Assembly: GCF_001898115.1 (NCBI RefSeq)
Contig: NZ_MKSQ01000007.1
Coordinates: 1 to 64,000, forward strand
Reading direction: 5' to 3'
Source: Allobosea sp. 67-29
GTDB lineage: Bacteria; Pseudomonadota; Alphaproteobacteria; Rhizobiales; Beijerinckiaceae
DNA length: 64,000 nucleotides
A program made the translations under genes and the position numbers. Positions 47,409 to 55,507 of the stretch are shown piece by piece; position 1 is the first letter of the stretch; each line of letters starts with the position of its first letter. Below the pieces are notes generated by a model. That model was not told the DNA's origin and did not search any database. It worked only from the letters and a program-made list of their open reading frames with translations.

Positions 47409-48191
47409 ATGTCCTTGCCACGCATGAAACCGCAGGACGGCGTAGCCTGGGTCACCGGAGCGAGCTCCGGCATCGGCGCCGCGGTCGCGATCGCACTGGC
47501 GCGACGCGGTTGGACGGTCGCGATCACCGCCCGCAGGGCAGAGGCGCTCGAGGCGATCGCGCGTGAGGCGGAAGGCTTGCCGGGCCGGATCGTGGCCCAT
47601 GCCGGCGACGTCACCGATGCCCGGGCGATGAACGACGTCGTCGAAACCATCGAAAGCATTCACGGACCTGTGGCGCTGGCCTTCCTCAATGCCGGCATTG
47701 CCTCCGCACACGATCGACCGATCGATGCGGAAGCCGTGGAGACGATCGTCGGCGTCAATCTGCTCGGGCTCGCGAAGAGCTTCTTCGCGCTCGAGCCGCG
47801 GATGCGCGCGCGGCACCGCGGTCAGATCGCGGTGAACGCTTCGCTGGTCGGCTATCGCGGCCTGCCGGGCGCTGCTGCCTATGGCGCGGCCAAGGCGGGC
47901 GCGATCCATTTCTGCGAGGCGATGCAGTTCGACTGCGCTGTCGCCGGCATCCGCCTGCAACTCGTCAATCCCGGCTTCGTCGAGACGCCGATGACGAGGG
48001 GAAGGAGCGTCCCGATGCCGTTCCTGATGACGGATCGGGAGAGTGCGGAACGCATTCTGCGTGGCTTTGAGCGAGGCGGCTTCGAGATCGCCTTTCCGCG
48101 CCGGCTGGCCTGGCTGATGAAGGTGCTGCGACTGTTGCCTTATCCGGCCTATTTCGCGCTCCTGTCCCGCTTCGCCAAGGCGGGTCGCTGA
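47409..48191 (+). CDS. Short-chain dehydrogenase/reductase
   Basis: A 260-residue classical SDR using NAD(P)H. TGASSGIG (about 16-23) is the nucleotide-binding loop, NAGIAS the NNAG-like motif, with catalytic Ser in NASLVGYRG and the YxxxK pair in AAYGAAKAG. The Arg after the first beta strand (ARRAE) suggests NADP. The extra C-terminal membrane-like segment (LLPYPAYFALL) is common in the YdfG/DltE-like subgroup. Substrate unknown. It ends six bases before the convergent photolyase. Confidence 0.88.
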   Translation: MSLPRMKPQDGVAWVTGASSGIGAAVAIALARRGWTVAITARRAEALEAIAREAEGLPGRIVAHAGDVTDARAMNDVVETIESIHGPVALAFLNAGIASAHDRPIDAEAVETIVGVNLLGLAKSFFALEPRMRARHRGQIAVNASLVGYRGLPGAAAYGAAKAGAIHFCEAMQFDCAVAGIRLQLVNPGFVETPMTRGRSVPMPFLMTDRESAERILRGFERGGFEIAFPRRLAWLMKVLRLLPYPAYFALLSRFAKAGR

Positions 48192-48197
48192 GGTCGT

Positions 48198-49649
48198 TCA
48201 GCCGCGAATCATCGCGAAGGCGTCGAGCGCGCGCTGGCGCCCGAAGCCGATATCGACCAGCGGGGCCGGATAGGTCTCGCCGATTCGGATGCCCGCGGCT
48301 TTCAGCGCATCGTCCGGAGCCTTCCACGGCGCATGGATATTCTTGTCCGGAAGCCCTGCGAGCTCGGGGATCCAGCGGCGGACATAGGCGCCCGCGGGAT
48401 CATGCGTCTCTCCCTGGGTGACCGGGTTGAATATCCGGAAATAGGGCGCGGCGTCGGCGCCCGATCCGGCGACCCATTGCCAGCTTGCGGCGTTGTTGGC
48501 CGGGTCGGCATCGACCAGCGTGTCCCAGAACCAGGCCTCGCCCGTCCGCCAGTCCTGCAGCAGATGTTTGATCAGGAAGGAGGCGGCGACCATCCGGACG
48601 CGGTTATGCATCCAGCCGGTGGTCCAGAGCTGTCGCATTCCCGCGTCCACCAGCGGAACGCCGGTGAGGCCGCGCTGCCACCGGCGCAGCGCTTCCCCAT
48701 CGTGCTTCCACGGAAAGTCGTCGAAGCGTTGATCGTAGTTCCGGGTCGCGAGATCCGGGTTGTGGAACAGCAGGTGGTAGGAAAACTCGCGCCAGCCGAG
48801 CTCGGACAGGAATTTTTCGGCATCGGCCGCCGAACCTTTCGCCTCGCCGCTTTTCCGTGCCGTTCCGAGCGCGTGCCAGATCTGGCGCGGGCTGATCTCG
48901 CCGAAGCGCAGATGCGGCGAGAGTCGCGATGTCGAATCGCGATCGGGCCGGTCGCGCCCGTCGGCGTAGCCCCCGAGGCCATCCTCGATGAAATCGACCA
49001 GGCTTTGGGCTGCGCCGTCCTCGCCGGGAGTCCAGGCCTCGCGCAGGCCACCGGCCCAGTCCGGCCGCGTCGGCCGCAGCGCGAGCTCCGGCAGGCTTCG
49101 CACCCTGTGGCCGAGCGAATCGGGCAGTACCGGTGCCTGGAGCCGTGTGGGGGCAGGAAGCGGCGCCTCCGGCTCGCCGCGTTCGCGGGCGGCGCGCCAG
49201 TAAGGCGTGAAGACCTTCATGGGCTGGCCGGTCCGCGTCGTCACTTCCCAAGGTTCGTTCAGCAGGCTGCCGTTGAAGGTGCGAACCGCCGTTCCGTTGC
49301 CTGAAAGCCTCTCCTTGAGGGCTGCGTCGAGATCGACCGAAGGCGCATCGTAACGACGATTCCAGGTGATGAGGTCGACGGCCGCCGCTTCGGCGAAAGC
49401 CGGCAGCAGCTCGGCCGGGTCGCCGCACAGGATATCCAGCCGGCCACCCCTGCGCTCCAGCGCTGCCGCAAGGGCTTCCAGCGAGTGCGACAGCCACCAG
49501 CGCGTCGCCCCGCCGAGCGCACGCCGTTCGGCGCGATCGTCGAGCACGTAGATGCAGTAGGTCGCGCCCGTCCCGGCAGCGCAGACCAGGGCCGGGTTGT
49601 CGGCGAGCCGCAGATCATCGCGGAACCAGTGGAGAGCGCGTTTCGTCAT
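48198..49649 (-). CDS. phrB: Deoxyribodipyrimidine photolyase
   Basis: FAD-dependent blue-light enzyme that splits cyclobutane pyrimidine dimers; 483 residues. N-terminal antenna domain starts LHWFRDDLRLADNPAL; the FAD-binding domain contains TSRLSPHLRFGEISPRQ, GVPLVDAGMRQLWTTGWMHNRVRM and FWDTLVDADPANNAASWQWVAGSGAD, including the tryptophan electron chain. These are CPD photolyase class I marks. ATG 49649 gives the family start. Confidence 0.94.
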   Translation of the reverse strand: MTKRALHWFRDDLRLADNPALVCAAGTGATYCIYVLDDRAERRALGGATRWWLSHSLEALAAALERRGGRLDILCGDPAELLPAFAEAAAVDLITWNRRYDAPSVDLDAALKERLSGNGTAVRTFNGSLLNEPWEVTTRTGQPMKVFTPYWRAARERGEPEAPLPAPTRLQAPVLPDSLGHRVRSLPELALRPTRPDWAGGLREAWTPGEDGAAQSLVDFIEDGLGGYADGRDRPDRDSTSRLSPHLRFGEISPRQIWHALGTARKSGEAKGSAADAEKFLSELGWREFSYHLLFHNPDLATRNYDQRFDDFPWKHDGEALRRWQRGLTGVPLVDAGMRQLWTTGWMHNRVRMVAASFLIKHLLQDWRTGEAWFWDTLVDADPANNAASWQWVAGSGADAAPYFRIFNPVTQGETHDPAGAYVRRWIPELAGLPDKNIHAPWKAPDDALKAAGIRIGETYPAPLVDIGFGRQRALDAFAMIRG

Positions 49650-49981
49650 TGGATCTCGCCAGCGCGTCGTTGGGACGCAGGATCTTTCGCGGGAAGGGCT
49701 CACACCGCCCGTTCCGAGCCTATACGCCTCAGCCCGGCCATCGGTTTGGCCAAAAATCGTGGAGGTCTCGCCCGAAGCGCATGAAGGCCGATTTTCGAGG
49801 GGTTTGCCCGTCGCCAGCGTCGGGCGCGCCGCGCCGTCTCAGCCACAATCGCTGACTGACCAATCAAATGACATAGACAGGACACTTCAGGCAGCTATGA
49901 CGAAACCGCAGTTGTCTCCATGCCGCTTTTGGAAACGACCGCTGGCGGCGCGCAGTGACGCCGCCCAGGCGGAGAGCTGTG
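49650..49981. other. Intergenic region ahead of a small unknown gene
   Basis: About 330 bases. No reading frame with plausible composition, RNA gene or operator was recognised. Confidence 0.4.
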
Positions 49982-50242
49982 ATGCATACTGGCAAGGGCT
50001 GTCTGATTCTGCGCGATGGGCGCAGATTGCCTCTCGATTTTCGGTTCGGCAGCTCATTCGACGATGCCCGCTCGGGCTATTTGCACCTGGACACGTCCGG
50101 CATCGATCCAGCCTGCTATGGCAGCGAACTGGACCTGGACTGTGAGGATGGAACCCGGCTGCGCCTCGTCGTCAGTCATTTCAGCGACCGCTATCTGGCT
50201 GTTTCCGGGCGATCTGTCCGCGCAACCGCCGAGCCGCTCTGA
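49982..50242 (+). CDS. Small hypothetical protein
   Basis: An 86-residue protein with no motif I recognise. It is rich in aspartate and arginine (GSSFDDARSGYLHLDTSGIDP) and appears to be a single small beta-rich domain; there is no signal peptide or membrane segment. ATG 49982 follows GGAGAGCTGTG, a fair ribosome site. Codon use fits the neighbours. It is the last protein gene before the tRNA pair. Confidence 0.55.
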   Translation: MHTGKGCLILRDGRRLPLDFRFGSSFDDARSGYLHLDTSGIDPACYGSELDLDCEDGTRLRLVVSHFSDRYLAVSGRSVRATAEPL

Positions 50243-50443
50243 AAGCCCGACCGAGCGATATCCGAAGCCTCGCTTCCGACCGATCGCGGCCGGGCACCGT
50301 GCCTCGTTTCGACGGATTGGAGCAGATGGCTCTCGCGAAAGGTGAAACCGCGAACGACGTTGTCCCGCCGGAAAATTCGGGGGCTGAAAAGCGGGACAAG
50401 TGAGCGAAAAACCGTGGTAAAATCAGCACCTGAAAAATGCTGT

Positions 50444-50517
50444 TGGAGGCCTCGCCCGGAATCGAACCGGGGTGCAAGGATTTGCAGTCCTCTGCGTAAC
50501 CACTCCGCCACGAGGCC
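50444..50517 (-). tRNA. tRNA-Cys (GCA)
   Basis: Acceptor arms GGCCTCG and CGAGGCC pair perfectly, U73 discriminator and CCA are encoded, the anticodon loop CTGCAAA gives GCA, and the T-loop is GGTTCGATTCC. No intron; 74 bases with CCA. Confidence 0.96.
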
Positions 50518-50682
50518 TTCCGTCGAGGGCGGCCAGCCGCTCTCGCGACAGGGCCTATAGCGACAAGCCGGACGCGCTGCAAGCGGGTGGGGGATGTTTC
50601 GCTCGCGCGGCAAGAAGATGTGTTTTGCCGTCACTAGGGGGCTTGCGCAGTGCGGACCGCGCCGCTATTACGCCGCCACCGT

Positions 50683-50757
50683 TCCCGGATAGCTCAGCGG
50701 TAGAGCAATCGACTGTTAATCGATTGGTCGCAGGTTCGAATCCTGCTCCGGGAGCCA
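50683..50757 (+). tRNA. tRNA-Asn (GTT), probable island attachment site
   Basis: Acceptor arms TCCCGGA and TCCGGGA pair perfectly, the anticodon loop CTGTTAA gives GTT, the T-loop is GGTTCGAATCC, and CCA is encoded (75 bases). Everything to its right looks accessory. I could not find a second copy of its 3' end inside the window, so the other junction would be outside. Confidence 0.96.
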
Positions 50758-50765
50758 GCGAATTC

Positions 50766-50806
50766 AAGGGCTTAGGTGAGAAATCGCCTGAGCCCTTTTC
50801 CTTTTC
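50766..50806 (+). terminator. Rho-independent terminator after tRNA-Asn
   Basis: Arms AAGGGCTTAGG (50766-50776) and CCTGAGCCCTT (50787-50797) with one G-T pair form a stem followed by TTTTCCTTTT. Nine bases separate it from the tRNA CCA end. Confidence 0.85.
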
Positions 50807-50856
50807 AGGTACGCGATAGGTACGCAGAGCCCATCAGGTACGGCGCTAGGTACGCA
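50805..50856. repeat. Phased GGTACG repeats beside the tRNA, possible integrase arm sites
   Basis: Two near-identical units, 50805-50826 and 50834-50856, each hold two AGGTACG copies about one helical turn apart (starts near 50807, 50818, 50836 and 50848). Short phased direct repeats next to a tRNA attachment site are what tyrosine-integrase arm-type sites look like. Confidence 0.5.
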
Positions 50857-50953
50857 TTCCCCCCGGTTCTTGGAGTGCCGCACAGCCCCGAATTGGATCG
50901 CCTGAAGGCCGACTCGCTGTTGCTGCGTCGAATCGATCGTGATTCCCTGCGCC

Positions 50954-51157
50954 ATGCTCATCCGTCTTCACCCGCCTAAGCCGAGCCATGCCGCCGTCAA
51001 TCTAGCGCGAGCCGGCTTCCTGCGCGCGCATCGCCTATGCGCGGAGTGCGCTGCGGAGGGGCTCATCGTGCAGGCAGTAGCGGTCGACCATGCCGAACCG
51101 GATCCGGCCGGGTGGCAGGCGACCTGCGGCCAGCACCATCCCAGACGGCGGCACTAG
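50954..51157 (+). CDS. HNH-like protein, shortened and possibly degraded
   Basis: A 67-residue protein with LCAECAAEG (zinc CxxC), AVAVDHAEPD (catalytic DH) and WQATCGQHHPRRRH (second Cys and His). The order is that of small phage HNH endonucleases, but the segment between VDH and the second CxxH is about a dozen residues shorter than usual, and the N-terminal part of such enzymes is missing. It could be a decayed gene or a minimal variant. It precedes the AlpA-like gene. Confidence 0.45.
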   Translation: MLIRLHPPKPSHAAVNLARAGFLRAHRLCAECAAEGLIVQAVAVDHAEPDPAGWQATCGQHHPRRRH

Positions 51158-51318
51158 CCGTAGCTGCCGGGGAGGGCGGGTAAGAAGTCAACGCAGCGCG
51201 GGGCCGGACCGGCTGGGTTCCCGCCCGCAGAATTAGTTTCCAGCGCAATGTCCACATCAAAGCGGACCGGCCTGCATTGCGAATTTGCCACCGCGAATCG
51301 GTGGTGATTCAATGCGGC

Positions 51319-51600
51319 ATGTCGATGCCGTCGCGCAGATATGAGGAGCAAATCGATCTCGATCCGCTGGAGATCGAGGTGATGTTGCGTGATGCCCTCA
51401 CGCGGTGGGGGATCGAAACGACCGGCGACCAGCGAGTCTTCGAAGACGCGGCTGCTCGGCTGCTTCAGTACTCGCCCCTGTACTTGCGCAACCTGCGCAT
51501 GGAAGGCCGGGCGCCCCGTCATGTGAAGGTTGCCGGCAGGGTCGGCTATCGCGTCCGCGATATCGCGTTGTGGATCGTGGAGAAGACCGAAGTAGGCTGA
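51319..51600 (+). CDS. AlpA/excisionase-like helix-turn-helix protein
   Basis: A 93-residue protein whose C-terminal half (LYLRNLRMEGRAPRHVKVAGRVGYRVRDIALWI) matches the winged-helix layout of AlpA/MerR-type phage regulators: an arginine-rich recognition helix, a GR-P turn, and a YR..DI..W beta-strand ending. The N-terminal half is acidic and not recognised. Such proteins control integrase or satellite gene expression. The start (ATG 51319, or ATG 51325) is not certain. Confidence 0.55.
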   Translation: MSMPSRRYEEQIDLDPLEIEVMLRDALTRWGIETTGDQRVFEDAAARLLQYSPLYLRNLRMEGRAPRHVKVAGRVGYRVRDIALWIVEKTEVG

Positions 51601-51692
51601 AAACCGCGCGGAACAGAATCTTTCATCATCTTCCGCAATCGACCGCGCACGCTCCTCCGCGGGACATCTTGGCCTCATTCTTCGGAGGCCAC

Positions 51693-52712
51693 ATGCTCAA
51701 AGCCAAATCCACCGATCTCTCAGCCGTGGCGCGATTTCTGGCCATCGCTGGCGGTAGTCCAGTTCAAGCTTCCGTTTTGGCAGAAAGCACGAAAGCTCCG
51801 GAGGCTGTTCGTATCGTGCTGCGCGCCGCGGTCGACGCAGGCAGCCTCGCCGATCCGGCCTTTGCCGCTGCGCTCGCCGACAATGACATTGTCGGGGCGT
51901 TCGTCGAGGCGATCCGTCCGGAATCGGTCTTCGCCCGCATGTTGCTCGACGGTGGTCTTGCGCGGATGCCGCTGAGGACCAGCGCAGCAGTCGTCGCGGC
52001 TGATGCAACCGCGTATGTCGTCGGCGAGGGCATGCCGATTCCGATTTCCGCGATGGCGCTGTCCGGCCGGATGCTGGAGCAACAGAAAGCGGCCGGCATG
52101 GTGGTGGTCACTAACGAGCTGGTGCGATCCGTCAGCCCCGCTGCTCGCTCGCTTCTCGACGGCTCCCTCAAGGCTGCTGTCAGCTTCGCATTGGACGCGA
52201 AGTTCATCGACCTCATCACGGACGGGATCACTCCGCTCCCGGCCTCCGGCGTGACCGCTGCCGCAGCCTTGTCCGATCTGCGCGAGCTGCTGGACATCGT
52301 CAACATCAATGCAGGCGGCTCGCTCTACTGGGTTATGCCAGCCGGCGTCGCCAACGCGGCCGCCACCCTCGCCAGCCCTTACGGTGAGTTGGCTTTCCCA
52401 GCGATGTCGCCGGTCGGCGGCGAGATCCTCAACTTGCCAGCGCTCGTCTCCGACGCTGTTCCCAGCGATCGGGTGTTGCTGATCGACGCATCTGGCATTG
52501 GCGGTGAGATCGAAGCCGTAACGGTCGAAGCCAGCGGCGAGGCATCAATCCAAATGGACTCTGCTCCCAACTCGCCGCCGAACGCCGCGACGGTGATGCG
52601 GTCGTTGTGGCAGGAAAACAAGATCGCGATTTTGGGCCGCGCTGCCTTCGGCGCCGAGCCCCTTCGCGACAACGCTGTCGCCATCCTCTCCGACATCGCA
52701 TGGAGCGCGTGA
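51693..52712 (+). CDS. HK97-fold phage major capsid protein
   Basis: A 339-residue protein with the features of HK97-type capsids: N-terminal Ala-rich arm, an E-loop/P-domain region (VVGEGMPIPISAMALSGRMLEQQKAAGMVVVTNELVRS), a spine helix (AALSDLRELLDIV) and the C-terminal A-domain signature ILGRAAFGAEPLRDNAVAI. GGAGG at 51684 supports ATG 51693. The usual partners (prohead protease, portal, large terminase) are not adjacent; instead small overlapping genes follow. An encapsulin is an alternative, but the VVTNELVRS region and phage-like neighbours favour a capsid. Confidence 0.75.
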   Translation: MLKAKSTDLSAVARFLAIAGGSPVQASVLAESTKAPEAVRIVLRAAVDAGSLADPAFAAALADNDIVGAFVEAIRPESVFARMLLDGGLARMPLRTSAAVVAADATAYVVGEGMPIPISAMALSGRMLEQQKAAGMVVVTNELVRSVSPAARSLLDGSLKAAVSFALDAKFIDLITDGITPLPASGVTAAAALSDLRELLDIVNINAGGSLYWVMPAGVANAAATLASPYGELAFPAMSPVGGEILNLPALVSDAVPSDRVLLIDASGIGGEIEAVTVEASGEASIQMDSAPNSPPNAATVMRSLWQENKIAILGRAAFGAEPLRDNAVAILSDIAWSA

Positions 52713-52933
52713 TGTCCTATGCCGACACTCTGCCCGACGCCGTCGCCGACGCGATTGCCACCGTCATCCGTGAGGCCAGAGCTGGCTGGGAGCGGGAGTT
52801 AGAAGTGCTTCGGGCGGAACGGCGCGCGCTCGTCGCCGAACTCCGCTTGGCCGCGCTCGGCCAGCCCGGCACACAGCCGGAGCCCACGCCGGCCGCCCCG
52901 ACCGCCGCCAAGCCGAAGGCGTCCCGCTCATGA
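52712..52933 (+). CDS. Small unknown protein overlapping the capsid gene
   Basis: A 73-residue protein with an amphipathic helix-rich start (DAVADAIATVIREARAGWERELEVLRAERRALVAEL), likely a coiled coil, and a Pro/Ala/Thr-rich tail. ATG 52712 overlaps the capsid TGA (TGATG), so translation is coupled. A role in assembly, for example scaffold-like, is only a guess. Confidence 0.6.
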   Translation: MSYADTLPDAVADAIATVIREARAGWERELEVLRAERRALVAELRLAALGQPGTQPEPTPAAPTAAKPKASRS

Positions 52934-53148
52934 GGACGCCGACGATTGAAGAAGCCGAGCGCCGGCTCGACGAGATGGCGGCGGAAGCGATTCGCCGAGC
53001 TGGCGAGCGGATCGAGCGCAATGGTGTGACCGGCCCGGAGCGAGCGCGGCAGATGGCAACGGCACGATCCGTCATTAAGGCATGGCGCGCTCGCGCTACG
53101 GCCGCCGCACTGCGCGATGCGGTGTCGGTCGGAGGTTCCGGTCGATGA
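52930..53148 (+). CDS. Small unknown basic/helical protein of the capsid cluster
   Basis: A 72-residue helical protein (EEAERRLDEMAAEAIRRAGERIER) overlapping the previous stop by four bases (ATGA). No recognised domain. The next gene also starts with an ATGA overlap, so three small genes form a tightly coupled set after the capsid gene. Confidence 0.6.
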   Translation: MRTPTIEEAERRLDEMAAEAIRRAGERIERNGVTGPERARQMATARSVIKAWRARATAAALRDAVSVGGSGR

Positions 53149-53393
53149 CGGAGCGCATCAGCCTTGGCCCCGTCCGGCACCGCGGCGACCTTCGGCGCGC
53201 CCTCGATGTCGCCGTCGAGATCGCGGTCGACCGACAGCGCCAGCAACTGGCGGCAGCAGGCTTCGAAGGGCTCGACCTTCATGAGCTTGTCGCTGCCGAA
53301 CGCCGGCGCTTCACCGCGTGGGCAGCTCAGGTCGAAAGCGAGATCAGCGCTGAGCTACCCGAGCCCCCGATGCCAACACCTGCGGCAGCGTGA
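53145..53393 (+). CDS. Small unknown protein of the capsid cluster
   Basis: An 82-residue protein with a central helix (GDLRRALDVAVEIAVDRQRQQLAAAGFEGLDLHELVAAERRRF) and a Pro-rich C-terminus. It overlaps the preceding stop (ATGA). Not recognised. It ends just before a G-rich stretch and a 146-base spacer. Confidence 0.55.
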   Translation: MTERISLGPVRHRGDLRRALDVAVEIAVDRQRQQLAAAGFEGLDLHELVAAERRRFTAWAAQVESEISAELPEPPMPTPAAA

Positions 53394-53539
53394 CTGGGGG
53401 GGGAGGGTCGGAAATCCGGCCGTAGGGGGCCACCACCGCAAGGGATCGCCTGCGGAGGTTTATTTTCTGCCGGGGGTGAATTTTGTCCGCGAATTTACGG
53501 CCGCGTGACGTGTTCTCACACTTTCTAGAAAGCCCCACG

Positions 53540-53875
53540 ATGTCGAAACCGCAGCAATCTTCGGCACTTTCACCGCCGGGCGAAGCCGATCCGTCGCCGC
53601 CGAGAGGTCTGAATCGGTCAGAAAAAGTTCAGTTTCAGCGCATTTGCCGCATGCGGCGCGATGCTGGAAAGCCGGTTTCCGCGCTCGAGGTGGACATAAT
53701 CCGCGATTACCTCGACGCCAGAGCGCGGCTCGAGGAATTGCAGCGCGTCGAGTGGACCGAGCAAGCCCGTCCTCACTTCTTCCTGAGCGAACGAATAAAG
53801 CTCGCATCGGCCATCGATCGCGCCGCCTCCAGCGTTCGGCGCTTGGCTAAGGATCTCGGTCTGGTCGGGAGCTGA
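53540..53875 (+). CDS. Possible phage terminase small subunit
   Basis: A 111-residue helical protein: an N-terminal Pro/Ser-rich segment, then RSEKVQFQRICRMRRDAGKPVSALEVDIIRDYLDARARLEEL and LSERIKLASAIDRAASSVRRLAKDLGLVGS. The length and the terminal pattern resemble P27-type small terminases, which recognise phage DNA, but the resemblance is weak and no large terminase is present downstream. Its stop overlaps the next small ATG (TGATG). Confidence 0.4.
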   Translation: MSKPQQSSALSPPGEADPSPPRGLNRSEKVQFQRICRMRRDAGKPVSALEVDIIRDYLDARARLEELQRVEWTEQARPHFFLSERIKLASAIDRAASSVRRLAKDLGLVGS

Positions 53876-54024
53876 TGAGCCGACTCGAATTCAGCCCTGG
53901 CACTCTTGAGATCGCTGGATATCACGTGCACAAAGCTTTCGGGCACATCAGCAGATGCGCCTGGGGCGTAGGAACCCCACCGCTAGGCGGCTTGTGTGCT
54001 GCCGAGAAAGCACTCCTCGACTGA
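53875..54024 (+). CDS. Possible 49-residue protein overlapping a structured region
   Basis: ATG 53875 overlaps the preceding TGA (TGATG) and the frame runs 49 codons with a plausible composition (LEFSPGTLEIAGYHVHKAFG). Its 3' half lies inside strongly base-paired sequence (53941-54110), so it may be fortuitous, or a leader-like peptide whose translation affects the structure. Confidence 0.3.
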   Translation: MSRLEFSPGTLEIAGYHVHKAFGHISRCAWGVGTPPLGGLCAAEKALLD

Positions 54025-54110
54025 GGTCGGGGAGGCATGTGCGTATGTCCAGGGCGAGAGCCTAAAGGCATGTGCGGCTCTCCTAGCGGGGGCTTCCTAA
54101 CTCCCCGACC
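53941..54110 (+). ncRNA. Structured RNA or regulatory element of unknown family
   Basis: Successive helices: CGCCTGGGG (53958) pairs with CCCCA plus GGCG (to 53989); GGTCGGGGAG (54025-54034) pairs perfectly with CTCCCCGACC (54101-54110); inside it GAGAGCC (54056) pairs with GGCTCTC (54076). An 11-base direct repeat AGGCATGTGCG occurs at 54033 and 54066, the second in the inner loop. No T-run follows. I do not recognise a known RNA family. Confidence 0.5.
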
Positions 54111-54131
54111 GCCAAGTCTGGGGATCTGATC

Positions 54132-54497
54132 ATGACGCAGTCTAATCTCGTGCGCTTTCTGAGGAGTTCATCTGCGATCCTCGCCCATAGCGCGATAAAT
54201 CGAACACTATGGGTTTCCGGCTCGATTGCAGCCTGTCTGAGCATCGCACATCCAGCATCCGCTCAGCAGCCTTCGCCGGAGGTCGTCAGTTCCTGCTTGT
54301 TGCTGGCCAGCAGACAACTCCCTCCCGCTGTCGCGGGCATTACCCTTCGCTCGACAGAAGTGGCGCTTATCAGCACACGGCCTGACAGAGTGGCATTTTA
54401 CAACGTGCGGATGATGCTCGATTTCGCTGGGCAGCCGGTGAGTATGGAGCGTCGGTGCGCTGCCACTCCTGAAGGCGAATTCCAGCTCGTCAGGTAG
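54132..54497 (+). CDS. Exported hypothetical protein
   Basis: A 121-residue protein with a long N-region and a signal-like hydrophobic stretch (WVSGSIAACLSIAHPASAQ, cleavage near ASA-Q at residue 44). The mature part is about 77 residues with two cysteines (SSCLLLAS, ERRCAATP). No domain recognised. The start is 21 bases after the structured element, which could thus lie in its leader. Confidence 0.5.
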   Translation: MTQSNLVRFLRSSSAILAHSAINRTLWVSGSIAACLSIAHPASAQQPSPEVVSSCLLLASRQLPPAVAGITLRSTEVALISTRPDRVAFYNVRMMLDFAGQPVSMERRCAATPEGEFQLVR

Positions 54498-54577
54498 TCT
54501 TTCGGGGCGCGCATTTGGTTGCGAGAAAAAGCACCGCAAGTTGCGTTCGTACACCCTCCGCGCGCCCGTCTGCTCCC

Positions 54578-54688
54578 ATGGATATCGAGATCCGCGTCAC
54601 GCTCAACGGAGAGCTGCTTCGCGAAGAGCTCGACACCCATGCCCGCCAGCTGCGCGAGGCCCGCCGGTCGCCGATAGCCGATCGATAG
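54578..54688 (+). CDS. Very small possible protein
   Basis: A 36-codon frame (MDIEIRVTLNGELLREELDT and on) with a balanced composition and a strand-helix look. Its ribosome site is weak, and there is no homologue I can name, so it may be chance. Confidence 0.2.
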   Translation: MDIEIRVTLNGELLREELDTHARQLREARRSPIADR

Positions 54689-54808
54689 ATTTCGGATGCT
54701 GGGTAGGATCGCCGGCAGAGACGCGGGAGCCTCGCCAGCGGCTTCAACTTCCTGACCGGACCCAGAACGCCGATAGGCTCGGTTGCAAAAAACCGGGCCA
54801 TTTTAGAA

Positions 54809-55321
54809 TCAAGCGGCCTTGGCTTTCGCCTTTTCCTTGGCCTGCTCGGTGCGGATCGCCTTCATATCTCGGCTTCGCATCGTCCATTCCCGCCCATCTG
54901 CCGTAGTCACGATGAGTTGGCCGATATCGGGTAGCTGTTCGGGCGTATGGGCATAAAGGATATCGATGCGATCTTTAGCGGCGACGGTGAAAGGGAGGTC
55001 TCCGTTTAAGGTCCGATGAGGCAGGAGCCATGCCTTTAGCTTCTTTCGACGCATGACCTTCGTAAGAAATAGCCTCTTCCACCAATTATACTGATAGCCG
55101 GAAACGGCAGTTACCCGGAGCGGCTTGTCAGTGTGATTGACGACGGAGATCATGAAGCAGTTTTCAACCGGCCCGCCCTGTCCGTCGAATATCAGCCGGA
55201 AGCCGCCCGAAACCCCAACACGCTCTCGCTTGAGGAAATCGCGGTAGATATTCCAGCCGGCGACGCCTGTCGCAACGAAGGCGCCCCATAACGCTAGATA
55301 GTCGGTAACTTTCCAGTCCAT
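54809..55321 (-). CDS. Membrane-anchored hypothetical protein
   Basis: A 170-residue protein with one N-terminal membrane helix (YLALWGAFVATGVAGWNIY), then a beta-rich cytoplasmic domain (FRLIFDGQGGPVENCFMISVVNHTDKPLRVTAVSG) of the kind seen in many small host-interaction proteins, and a charged C-terminal tail ending KEKAKAKAA. Function unknown. It is divergent from the P-loop gene, with 186 bases between them. Confidence 0.6.
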   Translation of the reverse strand: MDWKVTDYLALWGAFVATGVAGWNIYRDFLKRERVGVSGGFRLIFDGQGGPVENCFMISVVNHTDKPLRVTAVSGYQYNWWKRLFLTKVMRRKKLKAWLLPHRTLNGDLPFTVAAKDRIDILYAHTPEQLPDIGQLIVTTADGREWTMRSRDMKAIRTEQAKEKAKAKAA

Positions 55322-55507
55322 CGGCTCGCCAATCTGCGCACTTGAAGCCGAAGATAGGCTTGCGGGGCGCGAAATCGCCAGATTGGCCCAGAGCCGCCGA
55401 CCAGGTTGTCCACGCTCATTCCTCGTTGCGGCGGGCCGTGTTTTGCTTGCCCAGCGAGCTCGCTGATGCAACGCTCGCGTTATGATAATCGGCCGGGGGG
55501 CTGACAG

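Noticed and set aside
53871..53895. CTGATGAG followed by GAC TCGAA, resembling a hammerhead ribozyme core
   Set aside because: The stem II and the required GAAA are not present (GAAT here), and the sequence doubles as a TGATG stop/start overlap.
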